Shown: piece by piece, positions 36,999-49,760 of the stretch | Layout of the letters: every line of letters begins with the position of its first letter | Numbering within the stretch: the first letter of the stretch is position 1 | NCBI GenBank assembly: GCA_022605955.1 | Contig: JAKCOZ010000002.1 | Span: forward strand, 67,374,783-67,438,782 | Length of the DNA: 64,000 nucleotides | From: Rallus limicola | Lineage: Eukaryota > Chordata > Aves > Gruiformes > Rallidae | Direction: 5' to 3' | Translations under genes and position numbers: made by a program | Notes under the pieces: generated by a model | Database searches by the model: none | Seen by the model: the letters and a program-made list of their open reading frames with translations, nothing else | Told to the model about the DNA's origin: nothing

Positions 36999-38632
36999 AT
37001 TTATTGATCAGAAAATGCTGCTTTGTAGTTAGGCTTTATTTTTTTTTTTTTTTAAATGCTTGTTTATGTGAAATCAATAATGGTGAAACTTACCTTTTTC
37101 CATTTCCCAAATGTAACTCTTCTGTTTATCATTTAGAGTTGACTCCCTTTCTAATACACTTAATTTTGAAAGAGTTTAGAAGTTTTGGTCTCTTGAAGTC
37201 AAAGTAAGAAGCTATAATTCAGATAAATGTTTTACCCACCAAAAGCTTTACTTTACTTTCAATATATGGCAAGCATACCTTGTTTCAAACTTTGATTCAC
37301 AATCAAAATGAGCTTGAAACATCCAAACCATGTGGTATACATTTCCAAAGTTCAATCAGTGCTTCTCATGCCAAAATCCTGGGTTAATGTTTCATTAGAT
37401 GTTCTGTTACACCTACTGGAATGCACATTAGAAGGAACCCAATAGTGGAAAGACAACATGGCCCGTGAGCTCCTGAACTGGCCATGGCTGCAGTAGATAC
37501 AGATCTGGAAACTCACTCAGGTGGTGAAGCATGCTGAGAGGTAGGACTTTTGGTTCATCTGGATTTTAGCATCCACAGTAGTGTCCAGGCACAGTGCTAG
37601 GCTGTCCTTGCTCTGGTTAGAGCCACCTTTGTGAATCACAGGCATTCCCAAAGCAGAGAGAAGTTAAATGCATGAAGAAGTGTGGTATTTGGGAGCCTGT
37701 CTGAGGTCTCACTCCCAGGTGCCATGCTTTGCCTTAGACCATACATCAAGAAGAGTGGCTTTTGTTGGCTATTAGAGCTGGCAGGCCCTTTTTGGGTTGG
37801 CAGATATGGAAGTTGCTCACTGCTTGTGTTTCAAAAATGAAAAAGGCAGAATGTTTACAGACCTATTAAGGGTGAAATCGGTAATAGCAATAATACCTAG
37901 AAAGATCCTTTTTTTTTTTTTTCATTCCCAAGAGCCCTATGTTGTCTAAAGGACCTGTAACTTGCATTCCTTGATGTGTCTTTGTAGTTAGAAATAACCT
38001 TTGGTCTCAGCTATACTAGTCTTAGGCACCCTGTGGGTTTGCAGTGGCTTTGAATCGTGGCAGGCAGAAGCAGCTGGTTTGGTGCCGTGACTCGCTGTAA
38101 CGCTGAGCTTCATGAAATCCTGCACATTGATGTGTTCTCTGCTTCCAATTCAGGCTGATCTTTAAGCTTGAGCTTTGAAGTGTTATCCTGCAAGAAGGTA
38201 AGGGTAAGCACCAGAAAATTTCTTGAGCAGCTTTTAATTACTTTCCATTCCTCAATTCACCTTCTCTTCCCTTCCCACTGAGAAACAATAATTACTTGGG
38301 TGTTTTATTCCTTTTTGACTAAAAGCAAACTATGAGAACAGCAGGTATTATCATACCTCAGCAGCTGCAGGTGATTCACAGCACACACTGAGTAAGCAGT
38401 TTTCATTTTCATCACTTTATCTCACTCAGAGCAAACTCAGCTGTCTGCAAGTGTGATCCTAAGAAGCTGCTTGCCATAAACCCACCATCCACCTCACACA
38501 TTTGAGCTGAGTCAGACCAAGATCACTTGTGTGTGTTACCTGGGAAAATGCTGGCTCCATGGCTGGGGATAACAGTGGAGCACTGTTGATTGCTGGAAGC
38601 TGAGGTGATCTGTTTATGGCAATAGCTGCTGT
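36999..38632. other. Intergenic DNA, no gene recognised
   Basis: Contains poly-T tracts at 37,027 and about 37,908-37,922. Around 38,040-38,200 there are CpGs and a repeat-free, enhancer-like texture (GTGCCGTGACTCGCTGTAAC), too weak to call. Confidence 0.6.
37027..37044. repeat. Poly-T tract
   Basis: A T run of about 17 bases, some 30 bp past the CR1 fragment that ends at 36,998. No element is recognisable around it. Confidence 0.8.
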
Positions 38633-39319
38633 TTGTCTTGGTTTAATCTGATCAGGTCCTTGGTGGCTGCTAGTCAGTACATTTCCAGTGAAGAACAAAG
38701 TCTGACTGTTCAGCACAGTCCCCTAGTTTATGCTGAGATATCGCTGGAACTCGCCGGCTCCTCCACTTATGCAGATCTGGACCAGGATTTTGTGACTGTT
38801 TTAAGTGCACAGTGCCCCTGGATAGCACAATTACATGACCCAGGGAACCTTCCCTCATTTCTCTCCCAACTCTTACATTTTTATCTTGTTTACCTAACAG
38901 GGCTGACCTGCAGTTGCAGTTGGAAGGTATCAGTGTGTCAGCATCTAATCAGGCAGCGACTCTCAGCCACATTACCTATTTGGGCCTTAGAAGTTTGCTT
39001 TTTCCTTACCCCAGTTCTCATAAGGCATTTGTACTGCAGTGCTTTATTTTATGAGGCTAATAAATTAAAACTTTCTTTCCATGTTCTATGGAAAGACAAA
39101 AAGTTGTTATTATTCTTGCAAAACCACATTAAACAGAAAGCAACGGCAACTGGAGCGGTGCTGACATTGCTTAATGAAAAGCAGGGCATTGCAGTGGAAA
39201 ACACGCTGGGAAGGACAGCTTCAATTAGAGGAAAGATGAGATTAAAGACCTCTCTTTTATACAACCTAGGGAAGGAATGTGAAAGAATGGGTTTGAAGAA
39301 GGGCCTAATTGAAGGATAA
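38633..39319 (+). other. 228-codon open reading frame, unrecognised; may be a conserved non-coding block
   Basis: This is the longest open frame in the window outside repeats. It starts at ATG, stays open for 228 codons and ends at TAA. The product begins MSWFNLIRSLVAASQ, is rich in Leu and Ser, has short hydrophobic runs in the middle (about residues 117-140) and a basic C-terminus. I recognise no domain. There is no clear promoter, splice structure or poly(A) signal tied to it. A frame this long is unlikely by chance in 64 kb of ~41% GC DNA, but stop-poor conserved non-coding DNA could also produce it. I lean toward non-coding. Confidence 0.25.
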
Positions 39320-42300
39320 AATGGAAACGGTAAATGGCTTACGATAAGATCAGTAAGCAGAGACAGCAAAGCCAGCATTGCTAGGAATATGTGAAGAAGT
39401 TCATAAAACCCCCAAAAGCCAATTCAGTCTGGAACAGACAGATACAGAGGAAATATCCCAGGAATTATGAGCATGTAGGAATCCTACTGGACAAGGACAA
39501 AAGGTTTGAAAGGGAAGAATGTAAATAGTTTGAAAACCAATCAAGTATTTTTCCACATTAAAAAATTATTCACTGAAATGGGAGGAGAGTCAGGAAGGTC
39601 AAGGCCTTTTCCTGAAGGGGGAGTAAATGAAATTTGGTGACGATTATGCTCTGAAGGTACCTCTGTAATCACAGAAAATTGGCCTTCTCAATAGGGGAAG
39701 TCTGCAGAGTTTGGAAAGGTAAAATTGGTTAAACTTGAAACTACTATAACCATGTGTCATATTTCCTCTTAACACATTGTGTAAAAGAGCTTTCACTTAG
39801 ACAAATATGCTTTTAATTAAATTGTTAATTCAACCAGGCTAAGAGCAAGGAGGGTGCAAGGAAAGTAAGATGAAGGAAATTATTTCAGCTTCAAAGAATG
39901 TTCAACTGCCTTAACAGCAGCAAAAGAAACAGGATACCAGAAAGAGGAGGCTTTCTGCAAAGAGCTCCATGCTCTCCCTAGCCTTTCTGTAGCAACTCAA
40001 AACATGTGGCCTTTTTGTTTGCTGCTTCTCTGATTTAAAGGCAGGGCTAGCTAGCTGATGCAGGCTTTGCTCACATGTGGAAGCCCTGTCCTTATTCACT
40101 GCTTCTGTTGCTCCTGAGGTGCCAGGTACTTATTGCAGATCTTCTGGCACAATCTTCCTACCACCGCTCGCTCGTTAGCAGCACAGGTTAAGCACTGCCA
40201 TCTCTTGCAGCTAATACTGCCATCTGATGCCACTGATCATTCTATTTATCCCATGAAGCTTCTGAACATATTTGCGAGGCTGTAACACGTCACTATTCTT
40301 TCTGTTCTCAACAGCTGCCTGCTCTGTCTTTGTACCAGCACTGGCTCTTGTCACTTGTTCCTTTCCACTCTGTGTGCTTACCCCACCAATTTTCTTCTTC
40401 TCTCAGCTAAAAGACCTGATGGTGGCACATTATGTGTGCATGGGTGTGTGTGTGTGTGCATGCTTGTATATATGAATTTCATCCATTCAGGCTGTGCCAC
40501 CTCCCTGCCTCTTTTTGATGGCAGGTGTTTTGGGGACACTTGCCTGGCCACGCACAGACACATGCAGTGCTGGAAGGAGGGGAACCTGTCCCTGGAAAAG
40601 AAGGGTACTGCAGGTCAGGCCATAGAGACATGAGAAGTATGTGAGGAAGCTTGGCTGATGCCTGCCTGAACCATATCTAGCTCTTTCCAAAACCCAAGGT
40701 CAATGTATTTCTTCAGTACTTAAAACCTCTTTGGACTATTTATAATTTTTTATTGGGTGTTTCTAAGGGACACACAGAATATATTTGGTCCAACAGTAAA
40801 TCTGCTATGATGTGTTTATAAATGCAGGCATTAGCTTCTCTGGAAAGTTTAGAATTTCCCATTGAATGATGCAGGTTTACAGAGAGGTGGAAATGGGAAG
40901 AACTAGATCATTATGGGAAAGTTGCTATTTTTACCTGAAGCTGATGAACATTGACTGACATCCTTACAAAAGGATGACCCTGTTTTCTTATTGACTTCTT
41001 GGCACTGTTTTCTCTTTGGTCTAAAATCTGTCCTGGTGAGACACTGAGCTGATTAGCTTCCTCTGCACAGCTCAGTGTCACGCAGACACGTTCAGACTGA
41101 CCTATGTGGTATGCCTGGTAACTGGTGTCATTTTCTTCCCCAGCATGACAAACCAATGTCAGACGTTCACAAATGGAAGTCATGATCCTGGCTGTGAAGT
41201 AGAGCAGGACCAAGAGCAGCTTGCTATCAACAACTGCCTCTGGTTAACTCTGGTACCATAAGCAGGCTTGCCCATCTCTTGCACACACTCCAGGCAGGTG
41301 ATTTCCTCTTCTTTAGCAAACACAGTTTGGTTAGTGTTCTGAAAGGAGAATTATTTCCATGCATAAAGTTGATCTAAATTGCTGCTGCTCATGTAACCTG
41401 TTTTGCTTGGGGCTGGGACTAGGGTCACAAAATAGTTGATTTAGCAGTGGGCTGTTATGACACCAGGTGTGTAGCATATCTGAACAGCTATGCAGGGAAT
41501 TTGGAAGGTTCCTGCCTTGTGCTCATGTTCCTCTGGGAGCTTTCTCTTCCTTGATAGCCTTTCATCCCATCATGCAGGTTTTTAAAATATTTTATGTTAA
41601 ATTTGTCCTCTGGTCAAATAAATGTCAACAGTTCAATTGAGCTGTAAGAGAGTTAATTTATGCTTCTCCATTCCTCAGTCACTCTGGAGATGCAAATCCT
41701 GCAGAAGAGCAGCAAATACTGCTATTGTATATAATGTGTGTATCTGTACTTGCTTACTTAAAATGACTGCTCTAATGTGAGGAGAGTCTTCGTTGTGGTA
41801 TATGGTTTTTTTATATGTGTGTCCTTCAGAAGCCACTGTTTGAATGGCTGAGTTTGAAGCTGCAGTGAACCAGATTCTGTCCCTGATAAAAGCTGAAGGG
41901 ACGATTTATCTATTTTGTTTGGAGAAGGTGCAGCTGAAAGTACCTTTCAACATAAGCAAAAGTAGTGGTGGTGTATCTCTTCAGATGTGTCAGCATGGCC
42001 CAGCTTCCCAAAGGTATTTTGGTGCCTAATTGCCACCGATATGGCTGCTGGGATAGTCATTATACCTGTGATTTTGTGGAAGTGAGAATCAGAAACTTTT
42101 GTAGAGTTCTTAGAAAAAAACCAACAGGTTTAGGGAAAGCATTTATTGAACAAGTGAGACTGAACTGGTCAGAGGAAGTGTATCTGCTGCCTTGGAAAGT
42201 ATAGCTTCTAAGGCAATTAGAATGATGGTGGGTTTGGTGCTTTCTATTTTTAAGTCTTTTGAAGTATTTTTGAACATAACTGAAATTTGAAAAGCTTGGT

Positions 42301-44169
42301 GTATAGTGCACTATGTTATAGACTATAGTCCTAAATTTTAATGGAGAATAATCTGTGTTTGAGTTGGAAACTAAGTAGAAACCAGTGAAAACTTCAACAG
42401 ATGTGTAATAGTGTCCTACAGAAAGAAGGACAATGGTTTGTGACATGCATTTTGAGCAGAGTGGATGGAGAATGATAAAGATGACAATGGCATGCCTGGG
42501 TAGTTTATTCCCTAGTGAGGGCAGAATAGGAGAGATGACAAAATCTGAGACTAGTGCATCTCTGGGCCTCCTACAGAGAACCAAAGTCCTTCTTTTGAGG
42601 AATGAGCAGAAATAAAATCCTGTGAAGCACTATGGCAACCATCACCAGGGATACCATCACAGATCTCAAACATGTTTATCCAGAAGAATTACAACTCATG
42701 GAGTGGGATGATAAACTTGCAAATGGCATTTTGAAAGTAAAAACACTGTCACCTGGTAATTGCAGTGGTACAGAAATGTGACATTTGGCCTTCTCAATAA
42801 AACACAACTCTTTTTAAGACGCTGCAGCGAGTATCTCTTAGAAATAGCTACAGAGAGTTGTATTTGCAAAATATCTATACACAAGAGAACTGGGCATTGT
42901 GCAAGAAGGGAAACGAGACCAATAAAGTCACTGCAGTAGAACTAGGTGAAGAACTTACAAAAAAAAATTTAAAAAGAAATACATAAATGGATGATTACAA
43001 AAATATTTTATGGTCCTATGTTAGATCAATGCATATGGACGTCCACAGTTTATCGTATTTGTAGGTGAAGCGAAGTCCATTGGCTGTAGCGTGGTCCTCA
43101 TGGATAGGGTTCAGTGAGCTGTACTGCTGTTTGGCAAAGGTGGAAACCCAAATGGATTTTTGGCTTTGTTTTCTTTTAAAGAGGGAAGTGTCACATTCCG
43201 TTCCTGGATGTTTCACTGACCTGATCTGTTGCACTGGGTAATTCATCTACTTGTTTCAAATTTCTGTCTTTCAAAGGAAGACAAAAGCTTGCTAGAAGAT
43301 GAGTTACTTGCCATTTATTCAGAGGTTTAAATGTGCAAAGTGTTGGTTTACAAAATGCCTTATGGTGTGATTTGCTGGCACTCTTCACAACTGGCATTTC
43401 TTATCATGTGGCTTGGACGCTTTTCTCTTCCATCTATACTGACCACGAGTCATCTTATTTCTCCATCAGTTCTTCAGTTTCAGGTACTTCCATCTGCTCA
43501 CATCTTCTGCAGAGATACAGAAAAAGACACTGTTATCCTTTAATCATGCTGAATTAATGAGTGACCCTTTAAGAACAATAATAGTAGCAGTCTATATAAA
43601 CAAGTGATTCTGGATCTTGCTGCCAGACCTGTTTGAAATGTGAAGTTGAATTATCTTTGCTGGTAGTTAGATGGTTCTAGTGTCCTTCCCCATCTCTCTG
43701 GGTGTATAAATGTTCACCAACCTTTGCAGATGCTTCAGTTAATAAAAAAATAGAATTAAAAAAAAATGCAGCACCACACAAATCTCTCAGTCCCTGCCAG
43801 GATCCACTGCTGGGGTTACTTGGCTCCCCCATGAAGGAGGCTGGTGTCCAGGGTCACCCTTACAGGGCATCTGCATGTCTGCTTTTCCCTGGTGCATCTC
43901 AAAATGAGGAAAACGAGTCTGTATTGCTGACAATCAGGCATGTACAAACATGCTCAATTAGAAATATTTGCCTGACATTTGAGAGAAACTAGTAATGTTT
44001 TTGGAGAGGCAGCCTAGTCCTGATCTTGAATGACAAAAAGCTGTTCCTGAGTAACAGGAAAGACAAAAGATGACAAATTTTTATCACAGGCGCACTCCCT
44101 AGCCTCAAAATTACTGTCATTTTCTTAGGTACTTTTTTCACTCTGATATTGTCAGTACACTGTTTGCCT
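39320..44169. other. Intergenic DNA, no gene recognised
   Basis: No exon or mobile element recognised. The 174-codon minus-strand frame at 42,060-42,584 has no family resemblance and lies in AT-rich DNA. The TG microsatellite at 40,442 is the only repeat of note. Confidence 0.6.
40442..40460. repeat. TG dinucleotide microsatellite
   Basis: A short run of about eight TG units within GGGTGTGTGTGTGTGTGCATG. It is the longest dinucleotide run I see in the window. Confidence 0.85.
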
Positions 44170-44485
44170 CCCAATATGACATCAAACCACCACTTAATGC
44201 TTACGTATTGGCTTATGACTTAAGAAAGGAGCACTTTGTTCTGCTGTGTTGTTTAACATTACCCTTCCCTATTATTGGCAGAAATATGTTGCTGTCACCT
44301 GCACACTGGCACAAATTCAATCATCCTTTCAGCAGATGCCTTACCCAGATTAAATTAACTGCTATGGGTTGTATAAAAGCATTTCTAGTTAAAATAGCTC
44401 AAGTCAGTCCAATAACCAAGAAGCCCAGCGACACATTACAGCTGATATCTTTAGTTACATTAATATTGCATCCTTATCTTTTTTG
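44170..44485. promoter_or_regulatory. Candidate conserved non-coding block
   Basis: A compact repeat-free stretch with many homeodomain-like and CCAAT-like cores, including CTTACGTATTGGCTTATG near 44,200, AGATTAAATTAACTGC near 44,348, and TTACATTAATATTGC at its end. Composition and motif density resemble vertebrate enhancers. There is no convincing coding frame: the 92-codon + frame that overlaps it is not family-like. Alignment would be needed to confirm it. Confidence 0.3.
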
Positions 44486-47400
44486 AAGGCAATTAGTTTT
44501 TTTCAGCCTGGATTTTATTACTGCTGAACATGTTGGCCTTTATGATTGAATCTGCTTGAATCGAAGTAGGGAGCTGTATGGTTTTTTTTCCTCCCCTCTT
44601 AGCTTTTGTCCTGGTTTTCAAGGGTGGCTGAACAGTTCCTTGGTCTGATGCAGGTGGCAGCTGCTGTGTGGGTGATACACTGGCACAAAAGCACCCCTGC
44701 ATGGCACCTGCCCTCCACTTCCCCCTGGGACACTTCTTTCCTTCCAATTTGTTGCAGTGTTCTGCCCACCTTTCAGTCCAAAAGACCACATCCTTGTGAA
44801 GCTGTTTATTCAGAGTGATGGACAATCCTGATGGGGTTCCCATCCTCCCTCCCCCCCCAAAGTTTATGAAGATTAAGAAAGATTAGCAGAGCCTTTCCTA
44901 ATGATTCAGTGTAGTAGTTTAAAAAAGTCAGGCCTTATTTCTAGAAGGATGTGGTCGTAGTTTTCCCATTATAAGTGCATATACCAAGTACAACTCGACG
45001 ATATTGCCATATGAATCAGAAGAAGTGCCTATATAGAGAGGGTGCTGATGTGGGAGTTTCATGCATGCATTAGTGAAAAGAAGCCGTGATTCTATCTGAA
45101 AGTACTTTTTGAAAGACCATCTCATGCTCTGTTACAAGCAGAAGAAACAACTCTCTGCGTTAGGTACGCAGCTCAGATACTCTGCATCGCCTAGGCGTGA
45201 AGAGGGGGTTAAGGTGGAATCTTATTTCACTTTGTATGAGTTCCTGTGAGAAAACCGCAGAGCTACAGCTTTCTGCTTGGTTGGGAAAGTGTAATTCAGA
45301 TACTTGGATCTATCTCTTCTCAGTAATTCTATAATCCATTTTTATACCAGACTAAATAGGAAGGGGATAGATGAATTTTCCATGATATTATATATCAAAA
45401 TATTCTAGGGGTAACTCACAAGGATTTTCATATAGTGGCTGCCCCACATCCCCAAGGCTACACATCTGAAATCAGAACCACTTGGTTCAGAAAAGACAGC
45501 AGCAATTAAGGATGGAGGATGGTTTCCATGTGGTGAAAATCAGTAAGTTTTCACAACTCCCGCTAGAGAGCCACCCGGACTATTTCAGCAGAGAACTTGG
45601 CTCCTTGGATGCCTCTATGGCTTTTTGTCAAAGATGACTCTGTTCTTGGAGATGCATGTGGGAGTTATCAAGCTGCTGTGCAGCCAAAGATCAAGAGAGG
45701 CAAGCCTAGAAGCTCTGGACTCAACACATGCTGATGCTGGTGAAAATCTCAGGTTCTCTAGTACTTTCTTCCTTGATTTAAGCACTAGGCAACACTGATG
45801 AAATGCCTCTGTGGAAACTTTCCATGGCAAATTTTAAATAGAAGAGGTAGGAATTGGTGAGTGTCAGATACTTCTGAATTTACAGGGTTATAATGGAGTA
45901 TAAGGGGCGTAAACCGACTTGCCTTTCTTAATAGGCTTCAACCAGTACAATGTGCATACAGTCTTTTAGCTATCTGAATATTACTTCTCATTAGCTGATT
46001 TATTTCCTCTATGATGAGTCTGTCAGCTACAATACAATGGGACTGCAAAAATCCTCTTTAATGGCTTTCACTGGATTATGAAGCTATCACAGGAATGAGT
46101 AAGGAATTATGAGCAATTTAACTTGTGAAGGGCAGCAATTATCACAGACTGAATTTGAACTTGTGGAAGGAGCCAGGAGGTACAAGTAATATTACTATGA
46201 ACTTTAAGCTGCTGTTAAAATCCACCTGTGATCTGTGGATAGAACAGAAATACAGAATCCAAATACCCTGATTTTTTTTTTAAACTATAAATGCTTATTA
46301 ACCAATTCTGACATTTAGATAAAGAGCTATATTAAACCATTTGAGTAAAGCAGCTTTTGGCTAATACCTCAAATTTAGTGCTCTTTCCACTGAAATAAAC
46401 TGAAATCAGAACAGGCTGTGCTATGCAAGCTGTGTAAGACCAAATGAGCATCTATTCCATTCTTCTATCTCCAGCACTGACCAGGTCAGGACCCACAGTT
46501 TTATGAATGCAGATTTAATGCAAAATCTACTGAATTCAAAGGGAAAATTTCCCTGTTGATTTCAGAAGGGACAGAAGCAAGCCATCTAAGGGGCAATTAT
46601 ATATTCTCTGCCTATTGTCAAGCCAAAAGATAGAACAGTGTGTTTTCAATACCCACAAAATAGTTGAAGTATGTTCTGTTCATCTAAGTTAATACAAAAA
46701 AAAAACCCCAAATATTGAAAGAGTTACAATACTCTCAATACAATAAAATACTCTGTTTTGCATGTAAAAGCACTTACACTTATCACGTGATGTTTGCCTT
46801 TCCACTGCTGTACTGACAGGAGATGCTTTGGCGCTGTTAGTGATGTTACTTAGTTGGTTCCCAGCTCCTCAGAGCCAGGCAACTTGCTGCCCTTTACTGT
46901 AATAACTGTTTACTTGTGAAACAAGCACCTTGGGTAATTACCTTGGGGTACTACCTGCCAATGAACTTGGGAAGAAGGAGAAATGTTTGGAGGTGTGGGT
47001 GGGAGCAAGGCGTGCCCCTGGTGAACCTACGGAGACGTAGGAATTAGGGGCTCTGGGGTTTATTGCCCACAGGTCACTGAGGTGTTGTGTTACTCCAGTC
47101 AAGGGCTTTAGCTGGATGAATGCTTGTTAAGAGCTTTTGGGTCCTTGCAAAAGAGTATGCTCATGTATTTCTAGAGGTAGCCCCAAGGATCCTTAGGAGA
47201 TGAAAGACTCGTGTTTGCTCAAAGTGCTTTTGAAGAGTGAAGGCTTCCTGCCCTTTACACCATCCTGAAAGGAGGACTAGGACTTGGCCTCACTCTTGTC
47301 CTCATGGGCATACCAGTCTTCTTTTCTTTACAAAAAAAGAACTCAAACCAAAAGCCTAACGAAGGAAATAATGACTGCATGCAGTGCCAGAATCTGTAAA

Positions 47401-49619
47401 ATGTGGGTTTATATTTTATGCACACAGTAAAACAAAAACTTTTGCTCCTTTATGTGTTGCTATAGAGATGCATACCAAAGATCTTTGTAAGGAGAGATTT
47501 TAGGCAGTTTAAGTGCAAGTGATTTATGTGAAAGAAATCATAAAATAATTAAAGAACAGACATAATTTTAGATTTAACTGTTAGTTTCTCTTTGCTGTGG
47601 TACTGGAGATTGGAAATTTACTACTGTAGAAACAAAATACATGTTGATGAGATATTTAAGCAGCAAAGAGTTACTGGGGTGTGGATCAGTCCAAAGAAAG
47701 GCAGCAGGAGAACATTTTTGAGTTAATTTTTTTTTACGGTTTAGCACAAGCTTGTTCTAAATTCCCTTTGCTCCCAACACTGAAGCAAGGTCTTTGTCAA
47801 ACAGGCCCTTGATCAAACAGCTTAGAAGTTGTTTTCATTCAATCTCCTTGCCTACAAGTTGTTCTTGTACAAGTCCTAAGGTTACAGCCAGGTACTAAAA
47901 AGGGAGGAGAAAAAAATTACTGACCTCCAAACCCCACTGTTTCACGATGAAACCCCATACTCCTGAAGACCGGCTCCATTTTTTGTCTTTTCAGATTCAG
48001 GTTGTCTGGAAATTGTCCTGGAAAGCACAGGCAAAACTGTCAGAGTGCTTATAACTTCAGGAAATTCATCATGGACTGCCAAGGTCCAACATCTCTACAC
48101 TACATTTTCAAGTATAGTAACATGCACCTAGTTACGGGTATTATATGTGTATTTTCAATTAACAGACACCTAGTTACCAGCTGTCCTGGCCAGTTTTCCA
48201 ACACAACAGGATAAAAACTGCTCACATTGACTTTAGTGAATGCCCCAAAGCACACTGAATCATAGCATGCAAAAGGCAAGATTTCTTTCCCATCTGTTCA
48301 TGTGTATCCAACATTGCACGAATGTAGATGATGGTTAATTCATGCCAGTTGGTGGTTATTTGGATGTGGTGTTCTGTTTTGAGCTCATCTTTCATCACAC
48401 CATGTTCATCAGTGCTTGGGTCCTTTTCATCCACTGGCAGTTAGGATTTTTTGAGACTCAGGGGGCCTGCTTTGTTTGACTTTTTATTAAATAACTGTTA
48501 TGGAAGGATGGCAGATTAGAATTGGGAGAAAGAAAAGCACTGCTTTTTCACACAAGTAGGAAAATACAGTTTCTGCGTGAATGAGATCAGTGTTAAAAAG
48601 CATCTACTGCCAAGGAAATACACCATATTAGAGAAATAAGATCAGTTTTCTCCTACTGCAGCTTCTCTATTTTGATTAAAATCTGTGTTACAGTCCAGAG
48701 GAAATGGCAACAGGAGGAGAGCTGCTGTTGCAAAACAACTGGGCACACCTGGTATTAAGAATAATCTTGTTTAAAAAGTGAGAGCATGACGAGACTTGAT
48801 GCTCTGATTAGCATTGCAGGATACTCTAGGGCACAAGGATGCCCATGCCCTGGGACTCAGGCCTGAGGCATTCTTCCATCACTTCCCCCATCCCTTTCTC
48901 AAGCAGCCCTCAAACTTGAGAGACAGAATATTCTTTGTGTGTGAAACTGTGTATTGACCGAGGAGCAAGAAAAAGTGGATGATGATTTAACTGTTTAGAA
49001 AAAATCCTTGTCAGTCACAAGTTCCTATGTTACATGTTTGTGTTCGTTGTCTAATCCAGTCTATCAGCCATCAGGAGATCAGGCCCAAGCCTTGCCACTT
49101 GTAATGGATTTGAACCATATGGCTTACAAACCCTTTAGCAGCCCTAATGTGAGTTTAGTTGGGTCCCATGTGCTGCTTCTGAAAACAAGTATTACTGATG
49201 TTTTTACATAGAACTTGGACCTGGTTTTAGGTCTGGATCTGACCTTTCTCAAACCCTGGGAATGCCAAGATGATAATTACAAGACTGTCTTGAAGCCAAA
49301 GAGTAAAGGCAACACTTTGTAAACCTCCACAAAGAAAAGCGCTAAGAGGCACGAAACATTTTTGTGTCACATAGTTGATCTGGCCCAAACCCAAGGGACA
49401 GTGATTCTTCTGGTCTAACGTCCTTGGCTCTTCTTATTTGTTCTGCAAAGTACCTCTCATTAAGTAGAAGAGCCACACAGTCATACAGGTTTCCTTAATT
49501 TGTAGAAAGGAGTTGAAAAGGTAAGGTTGAGTCCACGCTGGCTGCGTGCAGGCTGGGTGTGGGGAGGAAAGAAAAGCAGATCACTCCACTGAAGTTGGAC
49601 AGACTTGTAAAATTAACAT
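44486..49619. other. Intergenic DNA, no gene recognised
   Basis: No exon or mobile element recognised. A run of eight Cs is near 44,850. The patches 45,860-46,180 and 46,770-46,950 are repeat-free with enhancer-like texture. The second carries a palindromic TCACGTGA E-box at about 46,784-46,791, the core of CLEAR/USF-type sites. The rest is unremarkable. Confidence 0.55.
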
Positions 49620-49760
49620 CCATCCAAATGCAAATTTTCTTCCTCGAAAGATCTTATCAGCTTTCAGAAGAGAATAGCTGCCTTTTCTTTGCTCAGTGCC
49701 CAGGAGAAAGGGTCTGATAAGAATGGACATTGAAAATGAACGGCGGCTTTTACCTCACAG
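49620..49760. promoter_or_regulatory. Candidate enhancer with POU octamer and paired GATA motifs
   Basis: Within 140 bp are a perfect octamer ATGCAAAT (49,628-49,635), CTTATCAG (49,653-49,660) and CTGATAAG (49,714-49,721). The last two form an inverted GATA pair about 53 bp apart. Single motifs are common by chance; the cluster is mildly suggestive. Confidence 0.25.

Noticed and set aside
42060..42584. 174-codon open frame on the minus strand
   Set aside because: About the longest length expected by chance in 64 kb; hydrophobic, low-information product with no recognised domain.
44600..44830. Possible third copy of the ERVL-type LTR (starts TGTCCTGGTTTTCAAGG)
   Set aside because: Only the first dozen bases resemble the LTR; there is no matching end, TATA box or target duplication.
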